From assembly GCA_052387905.1 (NCBI GenBank), contig JBQTIR010000029.1, forward strand, positions 1-53,061: a DNA stretch of 53,061 nucleotides, read 5' to 3'. Positions 26,563 to 35,360 of this stretch are shown piece after piece. Position 1 is the first letter of the stretch; each line of letters starts with the position of its first letter. The DNA comes from JBQTII01 sp052387905 (lineage in GTDB: Bacteria > Actinomycetota > Actinomycetes > Sporichthyales > Sporichthyaceae). The translations under genes and the position numbers were made by a program. The notes under the pieces are model-generated. The model was not told where the DNA came from and made no database searches. It saw only the letters and a program-made list of their open reading frames with translations.

Positions 26563-27571
26563 CGAGGGCCAACTCCTTCTTGTCCCCGAAAATGCCTTGC
26601 GGGCGGAAGACCAGCAGCAGCACCAGTCCGAGCCCGACGAGCATGAAGCGCACCTGGCCGACCTGGCTCCCATCCATCACCGAGGTCGAGATGTGCCCGG
26701 CGTCCACCGCCTCGCGCAGTGCGTTGTCGGTGAACGAGAGCAGGGCCCAGAAGATCATGGCGCCGGCGACGGGGCCCAAGACGCGTGCGGTGCCCCCGAG
26801 GATCAGGGCGGTGTAGAGGAAGAACGTCGTCGCGGTGCCGAACAGATCTGGCTGCACCGAACCCTTGCCCAGCGCCACCATGAAGCCGCCGAGCGAGCCG
26901 ATCACCCCGCCGAGGACGAGCGCCTGCATCTTGTACGCGTAGACGTTCTTGCCGAGGCTGCGCACCGCATCCTCGTCCTCGCGGATGGCCTTGAGCACGC
27001 GACCCCAGGGGCTGCGCATGAGCAGGAACACCACGACGCAGCACAGCGCGACCAGCGTCCAGCCGACCGTCATCACCCACAGGGTCCGGGTGTCGAAGTC
27101 GACGCCCAACACCCCGTACTGCGTCTGATTCACGGCGCTGGGGTTACCCGTGCCCGGATAGGGCGAGAGGTCGAAGAAATCCTGCGAGAACTGCTGGAGT
27201 CCGTCGGTCCCCCCGAGGCGCTCCTCCAGGGACACCGCGCGCAGTACCAGGCGGATGATTTCCGCCGCGGCCAACGTGACGATCGCGAGATAGTCCGCGC
27301 GCAGGCGCAACGTGGGGATGCCGAGCAGGACGGCGAGCAGCACCGACAGGCCGAGCCCGATCGCGATGCCCGTCCAGAACGGCAGGCCGTAGCTGGAGAC
27401 CGACACCGCGAGGCCGTAGGCGCCCATGGCCACGAACGCCGACTGCCCGAAGTTCAGCAAACCCGCGTAACCGAAGTGGATGTTGAGCCCGATCGCGGCC
27501 AGGGCGAAGTAGACCGCGTCGATGCCCAGCCCGGCTTCGACGGAGTTGGTGAGGATCGCGGCCCAGTCCAT
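26549..27571 (-). CDS. livM: Branched-chain amino acid ABC transporter permease
   Basis: 340 residues with about eight to nine membrane helices. Typical LivM segments: IGLNIHFGYAGLLNFGQSAF near 27-46, LRADYLAIVTLAAAEIIRL, and the cytoplasmic coupling loop SPWGRVLKAIREDEDAVRSLGKN. It ends with VFRPQGIFGDKKELA. It begins three bases after livH ends and overlaps livG. It forms the membrane channel together with LivH. Confidence 0.94.
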   Translation of the reverse strand: MDWAAILTNSVEAGLGIDAVYFALAAIGLNIHFGYAGLLNFGQSAFVAMGAYGLAVSVSSYGLPFWTGIAIGLGLSVLLAVLLGIPTLRLRADYLAIVTLAAAEIIRLVLRAVSLEERLGGTDGLQQFSQDFFDLSPYPGTGNPSAVNQTQYGVLGVDFDTRTLWVMTVGWTLVALCCVVVFLLMRSPWGRVLKAIREDEDAVRSLGKNVYAYKMQALVLGGVIGSLGGFMVALGKGSVQPDLFGTATTFFLYTALILGGTARVLGPVAGAMIFWALLSFTDNALREAVDAGHISTSVMDGSQVGQVRFMLVGLGLVLLLVFRPQGIFGDKKELALDARK

Positions 27572-27574
27572 GGC

Positions 27575-28843
27575 TCAGCCGATCCGCTCGGCGCGGCCCA
27601 GGATGCCCTGCGGACGGACCATCAGAATCAGGATCAGCACGCCCAGGGCTCCGACGTTCTTCAGCTCCGGCGAGATCACCAACGTCGAGAGCTGGATGAA
27701 GACCCCGATCACCAGGGCGCCCAGCAGCGCGCCGGTCGCGGACCCGAGCCCGCCCAGGGTCACGGCGGCGAAGAGCAACAGCAGGACGTTGAACCCCATC
27801 TGGAAATTCACCTGCTGAGCCATGCCGAGCAGGATCCCGGCGAGGCCGGCCAGCGCCGCGCCGACCGTCCACACCAGGCGGATGACGCGGTCGGTGTCGA
27901 TGCCCGAGGCCGAGGCGAGGGCCGGGTTGTCCGCGACCGCGCGGGTCGCCTTGCCCAGGCGGGTGCGGGTCAGGGCCAGCAGCACCAGGACCAGCGCCAC
28001 CACGGCAATGCCCATGCTCCAGTAGTCCTTCGGGGCGAGCGCGATCGGCAGCGGCCCGGCCTTGACTGCGGGTTGGCTCTGATAGTCCGCGTAGGACTCG
28101 TTGCCTGCGCCGAAGAAGTACAGGTAGAGATAGCGGACCAGGAGCGCGACACCGATCGAGACGATCATCATCGCGAGCAGGCCGGTGCCGCGTCGGCGCA
28201 GTACTCCCCAGAAACACCGGTCCTGCAACGAGCCGGCGACCCCGCAAATGATGACGGTCAACGCAGCGGCCGGGAGCAGTGGGACGTCAAGGGTGACGTT
28301 GAGCAGGTAGGCCGACATCGCCCCGAAGGTGACCAGTTCACCGTGGGCGAAGTTGACCAGCCCGGTGGTGCCGTAGATCAGGGACAGCCCGACAGCAGCC
28401 AGGGCCAGGATCAGCCCGAAGCGCAGACCTTCCGCGATCAGCTGCGCGGTCCGGTTGGTCTCGGACGCTTGTACCTCCGCGCGCTCGCCGAGGGGGAAGA
28501 GTTGCGGGCGTAGCTGGCCGAAACCGACCTCGCGCGTCACGGTCGCCTCGGCACCGGCACGCAGCCCGATCCCCTCGGGGAGCGTCGCGACGTCGATGCT
28601 CACCTGATAGGTGCCGGCCCCGGGCAGCACGATCGCCCATTCCCCAGCCGGGTCGGTGATGGCCTCACCCACCGGGGATCCGGTCTCGGTGCTCACGGTG
28701 ATCCGCACGCCGCCTACCGGGGTGTTGTCGTTGCGCAGCCGCCCGTGCAGGTCCTCGGCAGCGCTCGCGGCGCCCGCCAGCAGGGGGATCGCGAGCAGCG
28801 CGAGGACCAGGGATGCGAGCAGCGTCGCGATCCTGCGTGGCAC
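27575..28843 (-). CDS. livH: LivH-type permease with N-terminal secreted beta-sandwich domain
   Basis: 422 residues from GTG 28843, which is preceded by GGGAGG (spacing four) and opens a clean Sec signal (MPRRIATLLASLVLALLAIPLLAGAASA); the longer GTG start at 28885 lacks a ribosome site. Residues ~30-115 resemble a carboxypeptidase-regulatory-like/prealbumin beta-sandwich (LHGRLRNDNTPVGGVRITV, GEWAIVLPGAGTYQVSID). After a linker comes a standard LivH permease: FGLILALAAVGLSLIYGTTGLVNFAHGE, several helices, and VLILILMVRPQGI at the end. Ordinary LivH proteins are ~290-310 residues and lack such a domain. The extra module would face outside, near the binding protein. Confidence 0.9.
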   Translation of the reverse strand: MPRRIATLLASLVLALLAIPLLAGAASAAEDLHGRLRNDNTPVGGVRITVSTETGSPVGEAITDPAGEWAIVLPGAGTYQVSIDVATLPEGIGLRAGAEATVTREVGFGQLRPQLFPLGERAEVQASETNRTAQLIAEGLRFGLILALAAVGLSLIYGTTGLVNFAHGELVTFGAMSAYLLNVTLDVPLLPAAALTVIICGVAGSLQDRCFWGVLRRRGTGLLAMMIVSIGVALLVRYLYLYFFGAGNESYADYQSQPAVKAGPLPIALAPKDYWSMGIAVVALVLVLLALTRTRLGKATRAVADNPALASASGIDTDRVIRLVWTVGAALAGLAGILLGMAQQVNFQMGFNVLLLLFAAVTLGGLGSATGALLGALVIGVFIQLSTLVISPELKNVGALGVLILILMVRPQGILGRAERIG

Positions 28844-28967
28844 CGCGCCTCCCTGTGACCGACTCCACCCGCTCGTGATCTTCACCGAGGGTAACGGCGC
28901 GGTACCGCACTCCGGTGTCGAATCGCCCGGTCGGTCGCCGTCATCCCTGCTGGCTAGGCTCGCGTCC

Positions 28968-31649
28968 GTGAAGACCCCTGGCGCTGGGCGCCTGTTGTTG
29001 CTCGACGGCCATTCCTTGGCATATCGGGCGTTCTACGCCCTGCCGGTGGAGAACTTCTCCACCGCGACAGGGTCAGCGACGAATGCGGTGTACGGCTTCA
29101 CCTCGATGCTCATCAACACCCTGCGCGACGAGGCGCCGACCCATGTCGCGGTCTGTTTCGACGTCAGCCGTGCCACGTTCCGGATGGCGGCGTTCCCGGA
29201 GTACAAGGCCAACCGCACCTCCACCCCGGATGAGTTCCGCCCCCAGGTCTCGTTGATCCGCGAGGTGCTCGACGCGCTGCGGATCCCGGTGCTCGCGGTC
29301 GAGGGCTACGAGGCCGACGACGTCATCGCCACGCTCGCCGTCGCCGCCGAGACCGCCGGTCTGGAGGTCTTGATCCTCACGGGGGACCGGGACGCCTTTC
29401 AGCTCGTCTCGGATTCGGTCACCGTCCTGTATCCCAAGCGTGGGGTCTCCGAGTTGGCCCGGATGGACCCAGCCGCAGTCGAGGCGAAGTACGGCCTCAC
29501 TCCCGCGCAGTACCCGGATTACGCGGCGCTGCGCGGGGATCCCAGTGACAACCTGCCCTCGGTCCCCGGCGTGGGGGAGAAGACCGCCGCGAAATGGATC
29601 CGGGAGTTCGGCTCGCTGGCCGCACTGCTGGACCGGGTGGACGAGGTCAAGGGCAAGGCGGGCGATTCGCTGCGCGCGCATTTCGGTGCAGTCTCGCTCA
29701 ACCGCCAGCTCACCGAGCTCCGCCGCGACGTCGCGCTGCCGATGGGCGTCGACGACCTCGTGCTGACCTCCTGGGACCGCGATGAGGTGCACCGGGTCTT
29801 CGACGCCCTCGAGTTCCGGGTGCTCCGCGAGCGGCTGTGGGCCACGCTGAGCACTCCCGAGCCGGAGGCCGAGTCCGGCTTCGAGATCGCGGGAGAGATC
29901 CTCACCGACGGCGCCCTGGTGGCCTGGCTCGCCACCCACGCCAGCGGGCTCACCCGCACCGGCGTCGAGGTGCTGGGCACCTGGGGTCGGGGCACCGGCA
30001 CGGTCAGCGGGATCGCGCTGGCCGCAGCGGACGGCGCTGCCTGCTTCTTCGAGCCGGCCACGCTGACCCCCGACGACGACGCTGCGCTGACGCGCTGGCT
30101 CGCCGACCCTGTCCGGCCCAAGGCCCTGCATGACGCGAAGGGTCCGATCCTGGCCCTGGCTGCCCACGGCTGGACGCTCGGCGGTCTGACGTCGGACACC
30201 GCGCTCTCGGCCTACCTCGCACTGCCCGGCCAACGTTCCTTCGACCTCGCTGACCTCGCGCTGCGCTTCCTGCACCGCGAGTTGCGTAACGACGCGGGGG
30301 AGGACGGGCAACTCTCCTTCGACGGCGCCGACGAGGCGGCCGCGACCCAGTCGGCGATGTTGCGGGCTCGCGCCGTCATCGACCTCGCCGAGCACCTGGA
30401 CACCGAGCTCACCGCTCGTGGTGGCGCTGCCCTGTTGCACCAGGTGGAGCTCCCGCTGGTGGGTGAGCTCGCGGAGTTGGAGAAAGTCGGCATCGCGGCG
30501 GACAGGGACTATCTCGGGTACTTGTCAGGTGATTTCGGCGCGGAGGTCAAGTCGGCCGAGCAGGGCGCCTTCGACGCGATCGGCCACGAGGTCAACCTGG
30601 GTTCGCCCAAGCAGCTGCAGATCGTGCTGTTCGACGAACTTGCGTTGCCCAAGACGAAGAAGATCAAGACCGGGTACACCACCGACGCCGAGGCGTTGGC
30701 CGACCTGTTCGTCAAGACCGGGCACCCGTTCCTGGAGCACCTGCTGCGCCACCGCGACGTCACGCGGCTCAAGTCCACCGTCGACGGCCTGATCCCGATG
30801 CTGGACGAGGCGGACCGCATCCACACCACGTTCAACCAGACGATCGCCGCCACGGGCCGACTGTCCTCCACCGACCCCAACCTGCAGAACATCCCGATCC
30901 GCACCGAGGAAGGCCGGCGCATCCGCAAAGCCTTCATCGTGGGTCCGGGTTATGAGTGCCTGATGACGGCGGACTACAGCCAGATCGAGATGCGGATCAT
31001 GGCTCACCTGTCCGCGGACGTCGGGCTGCAGGAGGCGTTCGCCTCCGGTGAGGACCTGCACACCACGGTGGCCTCGCGGGTGTTCGGGGTGCCGGCCGAT
31101 GGCGTGACGCCCGAGATGCGGGCCAAGATCAAGGCGATGTCGTACGGGCTGGCCTATGGCCTCAGCGCGTTCGGGCTGTCCAAGCAGCTGAACATCGGGA
31201 CCGATGAGGCCCGCGAGTTGATGGACGAATACTTCGAACGCTTCGGCGGGGTCCGCGACTACCTGCACACCGTCGTCGATGACGCTCGTCGCGACGGCTA
31301 CACCGCGACGATCCTTGGTCGCCGTCGCTACCTGCCGGACCTGGTCAGCGACAACCGCCAGCGCCGCGAGATGGCCGAGCGGATGGCCCTGAACGCCCCG
31401 ATCCAGGGCAGCGCCGCCGACATCATCAAGGTCGCGATGCTCGGCGTCGGCGACGCCCTGCGCGCCGCGGACCTGCGCTCCCGGATGCTCCTTCAGGTGC
31501 ACGACGAACTCGTCCTGGAGGTTGCCGCCGGGGAGCGCGAGGCCGTCGAAGCGCTGGTGCGCGAGCAGATGGGCAACGCCTATCCGCTCACGGTTCCCCT
31601 CGACGTCTCGGTGGGATACGGCCGCACCTGGCACGACGCCGGGCATTGA
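28968..31649 (+). CDS. polA: DNA polymerase I
   Basis: 893 residues from GTG 28968 (VKTPGAGRLLLLDGHS); the open frame continues upstream through the divergent livH leader and is ignored. 5'-nuclease domain (1-~300) with D13 in LLLDGHSLAYRAF and EGYEADDVIAT. The 3'-5' exonuclease-like region (~310-480) lacks the DxE motif (TGVEVLGTW at that place), so proofreading is probably absent, as in mycobacterial PolA. Polymerase domain (~490-893): motif A DYSQIEMR with D669, motif B KAMSYGLAYGLSAFG, motif C VHDELVLEV with D846. It fills gaps in repair and Okazaki maturation. It is divergent from the liv operon. Confidence 0.97.
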   Translation: MKTPGAGRLLLLDGHSLAYRAFYALPVENFSTATGSATNAVYGFTSMLINTLRDEAPTHVAVCFDVSRATFRMAAFPEYKANRTSTPDEFRPQVSLIREVLDALRIPVLAVEGYEADDVIATLAVAAETAGLEVLILTGDRDAFQLVSDSVTVLYPKRGVSELARMDPAAVEAKYGLTPAQYPDYAALRGDPSDNLPSVPGVGEKTAAKWIREFGSLAALLDRVDEVKGKAGDSLRAHFGAVSLNRQLTELRRDVALPMGVDDLVLTSWDRDEVHRVFDALEFRVLRERLWATLSTPEPEAESGFEIAGEILTDGALVAWLATHASGLTRTGVEVLGTWGRGTGTVSGIALAAADGAACFFEPATLTPDDDAALTRWLADPVRPKALHDAKGPILALAAHGWTLGGLTSDTALSAYLALPGQRSFDLADLALRFLHRELRNDAGEDGQLSFDGADEAAATQSAMLRARAVIDLAEHLDTELTARGGAALLHQVELPLVGELAELEKVGIAADRDYLGYLSGDFGAEVKSAEQGAFDAIGHEVNLGSPKQLQIVLFDELALPKTKKIKTGYTTDAEALADLFVKTGHPFLEHLLRHRDVTRLKSTVDGLIPMLDEADRIHTTFNQTIAATGRLSSTDPNLQNIPIRTEEGRRIRKAFIVGPGYECLMTADYSQIEMRIMAHLSADVGLQEAFASGEDLHTTVASRVFGVPADGVTPEMRAKIKAMSYGLAYGLSAFGLSKQLNIGTDEARELMDEYFERFGGVRDYLHTVVDDARRDGYTATILGRRRYLPDLVSDNRQRREMAERMALNAPIQGSAADIIKVAMLGVGDALRAADLRSRMLLQVHDELVLEVAAGEREAVEALVREQMGNAYPLTVPLDVSVGYGRTWHDAGH

Positions 31650-31650
31650 C

Positions 31651-31667
31651 GGCGCCCGCCGGGCGCC
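31651..31667 (+). terminator. Short GC-rich palindrome just after polA
   Basis: GGCGCCCG-C-CGGGCGCC starts one base after the polA stop. It can fold into a stem of about six pairs with a five-base loop and is a plausible but weak terminator, with no U-tract. Confidence 0.4.
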
Positions 31668-31686
31668 TCGCTGCGTTGTCGTCGTC

Positions 31687-31784
31687 GCCGATACAAACGC
31701 GGTATCGGCCTCCTCCTCCGCCTTGCGATCCATCCCGGCGGATCGCCGTCAATCGCTCAAGTCGCTCCTGGCGCCGGCCGATAC
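31687..31784. promoter_or_regulatory. Three GCCGATAC sites upstream of the transglycosylase gene
   Basis: A perfect inverted repeat GCCGATAC-N7-GTATCGGC occupies 31687-31709, and a third copy of GCCGATAC lies at 31777-31784, about 50 bases before the start codon. Such spacing suits binding of a dimeric regulator. A stem-loop role in RNA is the alternative for the inverted pair. Confidence 0.4.
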
Positions 31785-31832
31785 CTCTGCTGACCCGCGG
31801 GCAGTGCTGTCCGCGCGGCCTGAAGGAGGGTG

Positions 31833-32960
31833 ATGGGCAACGCGCTGCGGTTGACCGGTGTTGCGGCAGCCGTGGCAGGCGTGATCGTCGGGGTCACGTA
31901 TGTCTTGCCCGGGCCCGGAACCGGTTCCGCGCAGGCGGTCGTCATGGCGCCGACGGGCGTGGACATCCTGCGCGGAATCGGCCCTTCTGACGCCCTCCCC
32001 ACCATCGCCCCACCGCAGCCGTACGAGCCCGAGTTGCCCCGCCCGGTGCTCGGGGCCCTCCCGTTGGTGGGGCAAGCGGCACCGGCGGCGATCAACCCTG
32101 CCGAACTCACCGGCCCCCGCACCGTGACCACGGCCTCGCTCGCGATTCCGGGCCGGGTGCTGGCCGCCTACCAGTCCGCGGCCGCCGTCGCGTCGAGGAC
32201 GATGCCTGGCTGCCACATCACGTGGCCGATCCTGGCCGGGATCGGGCGGATCGAATCCGGCCACGCCCGCGCCGGCGACATCGACGCCTACGGAACCACG
32301 CACCGCCCGATCGTCGGTCCGGCCCTGGACGGAGTCGGTCCCGTCGCCCTGATCCGGGACACCGACCGTGGGCGTTTGGACGGCGACAAGCGCTACGACC
32401 GGGCGGTGGGCCCCATGCAGTTCATCCCCGGGACCTGGGCCGCCTTCGGCCGCGACGGCAACGGTGACGGAAAGGCCGATCCGCACAACGTCGTCGACGC
32501 CGCGCTCTCCTCGGCCGCCTACCTGTGCGCCGCCGGGGGAGACCTGTTCTCCCGCGACGACCTGCTGGCCGCGGTGTTTCGCTACAACCGTTCCTGGGAC
32601 TACGTGTCTGCCGTGCTGACCTGGGCCGGGATCTACTCCGGCTACGGGGTGGTCGAGGTCGGCCCGGCCACACTGAAGCCGCCGAAGGAGCCCAAGCCCG
32701 CGAAGGACGCTGACAACCCGTCGAGCCCCGCGCCGAGGCCGGACCCGAAGCCGGACCCGACACCGGACCCGACGCCGGACCCCACGCCGGATCCGACACC
32801 GACGCCGGAGCCCACGAAGACCCCGCGGCCGACGAACAGCCCGTCGCCGACCGAGGAACCCACCCCGGATCCCACCGATTCCCCGGTGGAGATCGACCCC
32901 CTGCTCCCGTTGCCGCAGATTACGCCGGGACCTCTGCTCGACGGCCTTGACCTCGACTGA
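31833..32960 (+). CDS. Secreted lytic transglycosylase with Pro/Asp/Thr repeat tail
   Basis: 375 residues from ATG 31833. AAGGAGG lies at 31823-31829, only three bases away; GTG 31830 is even closer. N-terminal signal/anchor (LTGVAAAVAGVIVGVTYVLPG). The catalytic domain (~115-270) has ILAGIGRIESGH with catalytic-type E141, GPMQFIPGTWAAFG and AVFRYNRSWDYVSAVL, matching MltB/SLT-like transglycosylases that cut peptidoglycan to 1,6-anhydro sugars. The C-terminal ~100 residues are DPTPDPTP repeats, probably a flexible wall-spanning region. It sits between polA and rpsA. Its upstream region holds the GCCGATAC motifs. Confidence 0.88.
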   Translation: MGNALRLTGVAAAVAGVIVGVTYVLPGPGTGSAQAVVMAPTGVDILRGIGPSDALPTIAPPQPYEPELPRPVLGALPLVGQAAPAAINPAELTGPRTVTTASLAIPGRVLAAYQSAAAVASRTMPGCHITWPILAGIGRIESGHARAGDIDAYGTTHRPIVGPALDGVGPVALIRDTDRGRLDGDKRYDRAVGPMQFIPGTWAAFGRDGNGDGKADPHNVVDAALSSAAYLCAAGGDLFSRDDLLAAVFRYNRSWDYVSAVLTWAGIYSGYGVVEVGPATLKPPKEPKPAKDADNPSSPAPRPDPKPDPTPDPTPDPTPDPTPTPEPTKTPRPTNSPSPTEEPTPDPTDSPVEIDPLLPLPQITPGPLLDGLDLD

Positions 32961-33102
32961 TCGCGTCCGCCGGCGGGGGAGTATCCTGGCGGGTGCGTCA
33001 CGGGTCCCCTGACGCATTCGACGCGGTCAGGTCGGTGTTCTCACCCGAGGGCACTGCGGCCGGGCCACCTAGACCCCCCAGTATCCGGAGCTATTCACTC
33101 TT

Positions 33103-34602
33103 ATGACGTCCACCATCGAGGCTTTCACCCCCGCCAGCACCACCCCACAGGTCGCCATCAACGACATCGGCTCGGCTGAGGACTTTCTCGCCGCCATCGA
33201 CCTGACCATCAAGTACTTCAACGACGGGGACATCGTCTCCGGCGTCATCGTCAAGGTCGACCGCGACGAGGTCCTTCTCGACATCGGTTACAAGACCGAG
33301 GGCGTCATCCCCTCCCGTGAGCTGTCCATCAAGCACGACGTGGACCCCAGCGAGGTTGTCAAGGTCGGCGACGAGGTCGAGGCCCTGGTTCTCCAGAAGG
33401 AGGACAAAGAAGGCCGCCTGATCCTGTCCAAGAAGCGCGCCCAGTACGAGCGCGCCTGGGGCACGATCGAGAAGATCAAGGAAGAGGACGGCATCGTCAC
33501 GGGCACCGTGATCGAGGTCGTCAAGGGTGGTCTGATCCTGGACATCGGCCTGCGTGGGTTCCTGCCGGCATCGCTGGTGGAGATGCGCCGCGTGCGCGAC
33601 CTTCAGCCCTACGTGGGCAAGGAGCTCGAGGCCAAGATCATCGAGCTGGACAAGAACCGCAATAACGTGGTCCTGTCCCGCCGTGCGTGGCTCGAGCAGA
33701 CCCAGTCCGAGGTTCGCCAGACGTTCCTGACGACCCTTCAGAAGGGCCAGGTCCGCTCCGGCGTGGTCTCCTCGATCGTCAACTTCGGTGCGTTCGTCGA
33801 CCTCGGTGGCGTCGATGGTCTGGTGCACGTCTCCGAGCTGTCCTGGAAGCACATCGACCACCCCTCCGAGGTGGTCGAGGTGGGCCAGGAGGTCACCGTC
33901 GAGGTCCTCGACGTCGACATGGACCGCGAGCGTGTCTCCCTCTCGCTCAAGGCGACGCAGGAAGACCCGTGGCAGCAGTTCGCGCGTACGCACGCGATCG
34001 GCCAGGTCGTTCCGGGCAAGGTCACCAAGCTCGTCCCGTTCGGTGCGTTCGTGCGCGTCGACGAGGGCATCGAGGGCCTGGTGCACATCTCCGAGCTGGC
34101 CGAGCGCCACGTGGAGATCCCCGAGCAGGTCGTTCAGGTCAACGACGAGATCTTCGTCAAGGTCATCGACATCGACCTCGAGCGTCGCCGCATCTCGCTC
34201 TCGCTCAAGCAGGCCAACGAGAACGCGGGCGCATCCATCGAGGGCGTCGAGGACCACTTCGACCCGGCTCTCTACGGCATGCCGGCGGAGTACAACGAGG
34301 CCGGGGAGTACATCTACCCCGAGGGCTTCGACTCCGAGACCAACGAGTGGCTGCCGGGCTTCGACACCCAGCAGGCCGCGTGGGAGAAGCAGTACGCCGT
34401 GGCCCGCGAGCGGTTCGAGGCGCACCGCAAGCAGGCCAAGGCTGCGCAGGAGGCCGACGCCGAGGCAGGCGCCGCCGCTACTGGGGCCGGGGCACCGACC
34501 TCGTACTCCTCCGAGGCGGAGGGCGCTGAGGAAGATGGCGGCACGCTCGCCTCGGACGAGGCGCTCGCCGCACTGCGCGAGAAGCTCACCGGTCGTAGCT
34601 GA
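33103..34602 (+). CDS. rpsA: 30S ribosomal protein S1
   Basis: 499 residues with four S1 RNA-binding repeats at about 43-113, 130-195, 215-284 and 300-369, the last two most canonical (SGVVSSIVNFGAFVDLGGVDGLVHVSEL; PGKVTKLVPFGAFVRVDEGIEGLVHISEL). A ~130-residue acidic, Ala/Glu-rich tail follows, as in other actinobacterial S1 proteins, in place of repeats five and six of E. coli. ATG 33103 is preceded by GGAG about 13 bases upstream only. A possible -10 hexamer TATCCT lies at 32982-32987. A strong terminator follows. Confidence 0.96.
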   Translation: MTSTIEAFTPASTTPQVAINDIGSAEDFLAAIDLTIKYFNDGDIVSGVIVKVDRDEVLLDIGYKTEGVIPSRELSIKHDVDPSEVVKVGDEVEALVLQKEDKEGRLILSKKRAQYERAWGTIEKIKEEDGIVTGTVIEVVKGGLILDIGLRGFLPASLVEMRRVRDLQPYVGKELEAKIIELDKNRNNVVLSRRAWLEQTQSEVRQTFLTTLQKGQVRSGVVSSIVNFGAFVDLGGVDGLVHVSELSWKHIDHPSEVVEVGQEVTVEVLDVDMDRERVSLSLKATQEDPWQQFARTHAIGQVVPGKVTKLVPFGAFVRVDEGIEGLVHISELAERHVEIPEQVVQVNDEIFVKVIDIDLERRRISLSLKQANENAGASIEGVEDHFDPALYGMPAEYNEAGEYIYPEGFDSETNEWLPGFDTQQAAWEKQYAVARERFEAHRKQAKAAQEADAEAGAAATGAGAPTSYSSEAEGAEEDGGTLASDEALAALREKLTGRS

Positions 34603-34631
34603 GGTCCTGAGCTGATCTGCACCTGATCCAC

Positions 34632-34664
34632 CCGAAGGCCCCGTCGGTTCGGCGGGGTCTTCGG
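34632..34664 (+). terminator. Rho-independent terminator after rpsA
   Basis: A 12-bp stem CCGAAGGCCCCG/CGGGGTCTTCGG (one G-U) with a nine-base loop lies 30 bases after the rpsA stop. Confidence 0.8.
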
Positions 34665-34765
34665 CGTGTCGCCACCTCCCCATCTACGGGTGGCGCGTGT
34701 ACCTATCCAGGCGTCCCGATAGGTCGGATTGCCGCCCGAAGATGGGGAACGGCAGGATCGGGCGC

Positions 34766-35359
34766 ATGCAGATCGCACTCACCGGCGGAATCGGGTCGGG
34801 CAAGACCACCGTCAGCGACCTGCTGGGGGAGTGGGGCGCGATCGTGATCGACGCGGACGTCCTCGCCCGCGAGGTGGTGGAACCCGGGACACCCGGCCTC
34901 GCGGCGATCGTCGCCGAGTTCGGGTCAGGGGTGCTGAGCGCGGACGGGCGCCTGGATCGCGAGGCGCTGGCCGCGATCGTCTTCGCCGACGACGGTGCCC
35001 GCGCGAAGCTCAACGCGATCGTGCACCCGCTGGTCCGTGCCCGCGCCGACGAACTGGCTGCGGCTGCTCCACCCGGAGCGGTGGTCGTGCACGCCATCCC
35101 GTTGCTGGTGGAGGCCGGCCGTTCCGCGGCCTTCGACCGGGTGGTCGTGGTCGACGTGGACCCGGCGGTGGCCATGGCGCGCCTGATGACGCACCGGGGG
35201 ATGACCGAAGCCGACGCCCGCGCGCGGATCGCCGCTCAGACCTCCCGGGAGCAACGCCTGGTGGTCGCCGACGTCGTCATCGACAATTCCGCCGATCGCG
35301 CGCACCTCGAGCAGCAGGTCCGAGCACTCTGGGCCGACCTGGCTACGCCAGGTGCCTGA
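34766..35359 (+). CDS. coaE: Dephospho-CoA kinase
   Basis: Phosphorylates the 3'-OH of dephospho-CoA, the last step of CoA synthesis. 197 residues from ATG 34766, which gives the family-typical MQIALTGGIGSGKTTVSDLL with P-loop GGIGSGKT at 7-14; upstream ATGs add unrelated residues. DADVLAREVVEPGTPGL is the substrate-binding segment and HPLVRAR the following conserved stretch; VVHAIPLLVEAG is the usual core motif. The actinobacterial C-terminal extension (DUF-type, seen in mycobacterial CoaE) is absent. It ends one base short of the convergent gene at 35361. Confidence 0.95.
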   Translation: MQIALTGGIGSGKTTVSDLLGEWGAIVIDADVLAREVVEPGTPGLAAIVAEFGSGVLSADGRLDREALAAIVFADDGARAKLNAIVHPLVRARADELAAAAPPGAVVVHAIPLLVEAGRSAAFDRVVVVDVDPAVAMARLMTHRGMTEADARARIAAQTSREQRLVVADVVIDNSADRAHLEQQVRALWADLATPGA

Positions 35360-35360
35360 G

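Noticed and set aside
25763..28513. 916-residue plus-strand open frame opposite livG, livM and livH
   Set aside because: Composition is the shadow pattern of the coding strand, while the minus-strand proteins carry all ABC motifs.
30000..30440. Active 3'-5' proofreading domain in PolA
   Set aside because: The fold region is there, but the DxE and other catalytic acidic motifs are not, so proofreading is not claimed.
31650..31832. Cyclic-di-AMP (ydaO-type) riboswitch before the transglycosylase gene
   Set aside because: Such elements precede wall-hydrolase genes in actinobacteria, but the conserved core was not found here.
32740..32830. Short tandem repeats resembling a CRISPR array
   Set aside because: They are the in-frame DPTP codon repeat of the transglycosylase tail, without spacers.
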